Under the pieces are notes generated by a model, which made no database searches, was not told where the DNA came from, and was given only the letters and a program-made list of their open reading frames with translations. From JAFGRU01 sp016934985 (GTDB lineage Bacteria; Desulfobacterota; Desulfuromonadia; Desulfuromonadales; JAAYDE01), in the NCBI GenBank assembly GCA_963665045.2, contig CAXXJQ010000006.1, positions 372,001 through 436,000 of the forward strand: a stretch of 64,000 bases of DNA, written 5' to 3'. A program made the position numbers and the translations under genes. Positions 62,311 through 64,000 of this stretch are shown in pieces (position 1 is the stretch's first letter; every line of letters starts with the position of its first letter).

Positions 62311-63186
62311 ATGTTCAGAGGATCCATGGTCGCCATCATCACGCCGTTTGATGGGGAAGGCCGGTTCGATGAAGAGAGGTACCGCGAGCTGATAGAATTT
62401 CAGATCGAAAACGGCACCGATGTCATCGTCCCCTGCGGCACCACCGGAGAATCCGCAACCCTCAATTATGAGGAGCACGATCAGGTCATCAGGGCCTGCA
62501 TCGAGCAGGTCAACAAGCGGGTTCCGGTTTTGGCCGGCACCGGCTCCAACGCCACCCAGGAAGCCATTGATATCAGCGACCATGCCAAAAAAATGGGGGC
62601 CGACGGGGTTCTGCTGGTAGCCCCCTATTACAACAAGCCTACCCAGGAAGGCCTTTTTCAACACTATAAAAAAATCGCCGAGAGTGTCGCAATTCCTCAG
62701 GTTCTTTACAATGTGCCCGGCCGCACGGTCGTCAACATGAGTGCAGACACCACCATCCGTCTCGCTGAATTGCCGAATGTAGTGGCCGTAAAGGAGGCTT
62801 CAGGCAACCTTACCCAGATCAGTCAAATTATCGCCCAGGCGGGAGATAAAATCGATGTGGTTTCCGGGGACGATTTTCTTACTTTCCCGATTATGGCCTG
62901 CGGCGGCAAAGGCGTTATTTCCGTCACCGCCAACATCATGCCCAAGGAAGTGAAGACCATGGTTGCCGCCGTCCAGGATGGCCGCTGGGAAGACGCCCGG
63001 GCCATTCATCTCAAAATGCTGAACATCCATCAGGCCATGTTCATTGAAAGCAGTCCGACACCAGTCAAGACCGCTGCTGCCCTGATGGGCAAATGCGAGC
63101 TCCACCTCCGCCTGCCGCTGGTACCCCTGCAGCCGAAGAGTCTGGAGAAGCTCAAGACAATTATGAAACAGTACGACTTGATCTGA
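62311..63186 (+). CDS. dapA: 4-hydroxy-tetrahydrodipicolinate synthase (DapA)
   Basis: DapA condenses pyruvate with aspartate semialdehyde at the start of the diaminopimelate branch. The 291-residue TIM-barrel protein has the Schiff-base Lys161 in VVAVKEASGN, the catalytic Tyr133 in VLYNVPGRT, and the proton-relay Thr44/Thr45 in VPCGTTGESATL. AGTGSNATQEAI and PYYNKPTQEGLFQHY are also typical. AGGAGG precedes the ATG. dapB starts 43 bp downstream. Confidence 0.97.
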   Translation: MFRGSMVAIITPFDGEGRFDEERYRELIEFQIENGTDVIVPCGTTGESATLNYEEHDQVIRACIEQVNKRVPVLAGTGSNATQEAIDISDHAKKMGADGVLLVAPYYNKPTQEGLFQHYKKIAESVAIPQVLYNVPGRTVVNMSADTTIRLAELPNVVAVKEASGNLTQISQIIAQAGDKIDVVSGDDFLTFPIMACGGKGVISVTANIMPKEVKTMVAAVQDGRWEDARAIHLKMLNIHQAMFIESSPTPVKTAAALMGKCELHLRLPLVPLQPKSLEKLKTIMKQYDLI

Positions 63187-63229
63187 GACCCTGACCTGGC
63201 AACCCAATAAAATCCGTGGAGAAACTAAA

Positions 63230-64000
63230 ATGATTAAAACGGCTGTAACCGGAGCCGCCGGCCGCATGGGGGGCCGGATCATTCATATCATCAGAGAATC
63301 AGAGGCCCTTGAACTGGGCGGTGCCGTGGAGCTTTCCGGTCACCGTATAGGCGAAGATGCGGGAAGTGTTGCCGGCGCTTCTCCCCTCGGGGTGGCCATC
63401 ACCGATTCTTTAGAGGAAGCTCTGGCCGACTGTTCAACCCTCATCGACTTCACCTATCCTGAAGTGACTATGGCCAATCTCGATGTCTGCGTGCGTCTCG
63501 GAAAGCGCGTGGTTATCGGCACCACCGGTCTTTCCCCCGACCAGCGGGAAAAGATCCGTCAGGCAGGAGAGAAAATCCCCGTTGTATTCGCACCTAACAT
63601 GAGTATCGGGGTCAATGTTTGTTTGCGGGTATTAAAAGACCTGACCCGTATTCTTGGCAGCGACTTCGATACTGAGATCGTAGAACTTCATCACAACAAA
63701 AAGAAGGACGCCCCTTCAGGAACGGCCATCCGCATGGGTGAAGTCATTGCCGAAGCAGCGGGAAAAAATTTTGCTGAAAGCGCCGTTTATAGCCGCCACG
63801 GCATGATCGGCGAACGCAGCTCCGGAGAGATCGGCCTGCAGACCGTGCGCGGCGGTGATATAATCGGCGAACACACGGTCTACTTTATTGCCAACGGCGA
63901 ACGCATCGAGCTAACCCACCGGGCCATGACCCGCGACATGTTTGCCCGTGGCGCGGTCCGCGCCGCGGCCTGGCTGGCGGAAAAAAAACCAGGGTTCTAC
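63230..64000 (+). CDS. dapB: 4-hydroxy-tetrahydrodipicolinate reductase (DapB), cut by the window end
   Basis: The frame is open from ATG 63230 to the end of the window (257 residues visible), so only the last few residues and the stop are missing. DapB reduces the DapA product with NAD(P)H. The N-terminal cofactor loop VTGAAGRMGGRI, GTTGLSPDQREKI, FAPNMSIGVNV, the substrate loop ELHHNKKKDAPSGTA and the SRHGMIGERSSGEIGLQTVRGGD region in split form are present. It continues the lysA-dapA-dapB unit. Complete homologues are about 265-270 residues long. Confidence 0.96.
   Translation, partial: MIKTAVTGAAGRMGGRIIHIIRESEALELGGAVELSGHRIGEDAGSVAGASPLGVAITDSLEEALADCSTLIDFTYPEVTMANLDVCVRLGKRVVIGTTGLSPDQREKIRQAGEKIPVVFAPNMSIGVNVCLRVLKDLTRILGSDFDTEIVELHHNKKKDAPSGTAIRMGEVIAEAAGKNFAESAVYSRHGMIGERSSGEIGLQTVRGGDIIGEHTVYFIANGERIELTHRAMTRDMFARGAVRAAAWLAEKKPGFY

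Overview
The window looks like chromosome of a Desulfuromonadales/Geobacterales-type bacterium (Desulfobacterota; Desulfuromonas/Pelobacter-like). This is inference from gene content and order: anaerobic cobalamin genes, an exported CbiK-type cobaltochelatase, the run recA-pilT-recX-alaS, the run hslVU-argBDFGH-lysA-dapAB, and several c-di-GMP and PAS signalling proteins. No rRNA, tRNA, prophage, intact insertion sequence or CRISPR array was seen.

Layout. 1-5.7 kb: late cobalamin synthesis (cobT end, cobS, cobQ, threonine-phosphate decarboxylase, cbiB, corrinoid adenosyltransferase), interrupted by two kinds of structured repeat. 5.9-10.4 kb (- strand): a three-gene carotenoid desaturase/oxidase/aldehyde dehydrogenase operon. 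10.7-15.5 kb: azlCD, an orphan substrate-binding protein, rdgC and a membrane sensor-like protein ending in a Cys4 module. 15.7-21.2 kb: a cobalamin riboswitch with terminator, then exported CbiK, a FecCD permease, its ATPase, a BtuF-like binding protein and a gate-domain membrane protein. 21.4-29.7 kb: a substrate-binding protein/hybrid histidine kinase pair and two c-di-GMP enzymes.

29.7-41.5 kb is the accessory-looking part: small secreted or redox proteins, AT-rich gaps, and an ECF sigma operon. In that operon (37.7-40.1 kb, - strand) the sigma factor is followed by a membrane anti-sigma-like protein with a periplasmic CBM48/E-set domain, a lipoprotein with a second copy of that fold, and a secreted Gly-rich protein. 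The same promoter-like sequence (TGTAACCTTTTG, then 10 nt, then CGTT) lies upstream of both the sigma gene and the secreted-protein gene. I consider this the best candidate for an undescribed system here.

41.6-64 kb is core: larB-larC, pgpA, cinA, thpR, recA, pilT, recX, alaS, hslVU, arginine biosynthesis (argB, D, F, G, H), an RDD protein, a lipoprotein, and lysA-dapA-dapB (dapB runs off the end). argG is split by a +1 shift at a run of nine A. A second likely frameshift lies in a membrane-protein gene at 35.1 kb. Two dispersed repeat families (three and two copies) show paired substitutions that keep their stems.
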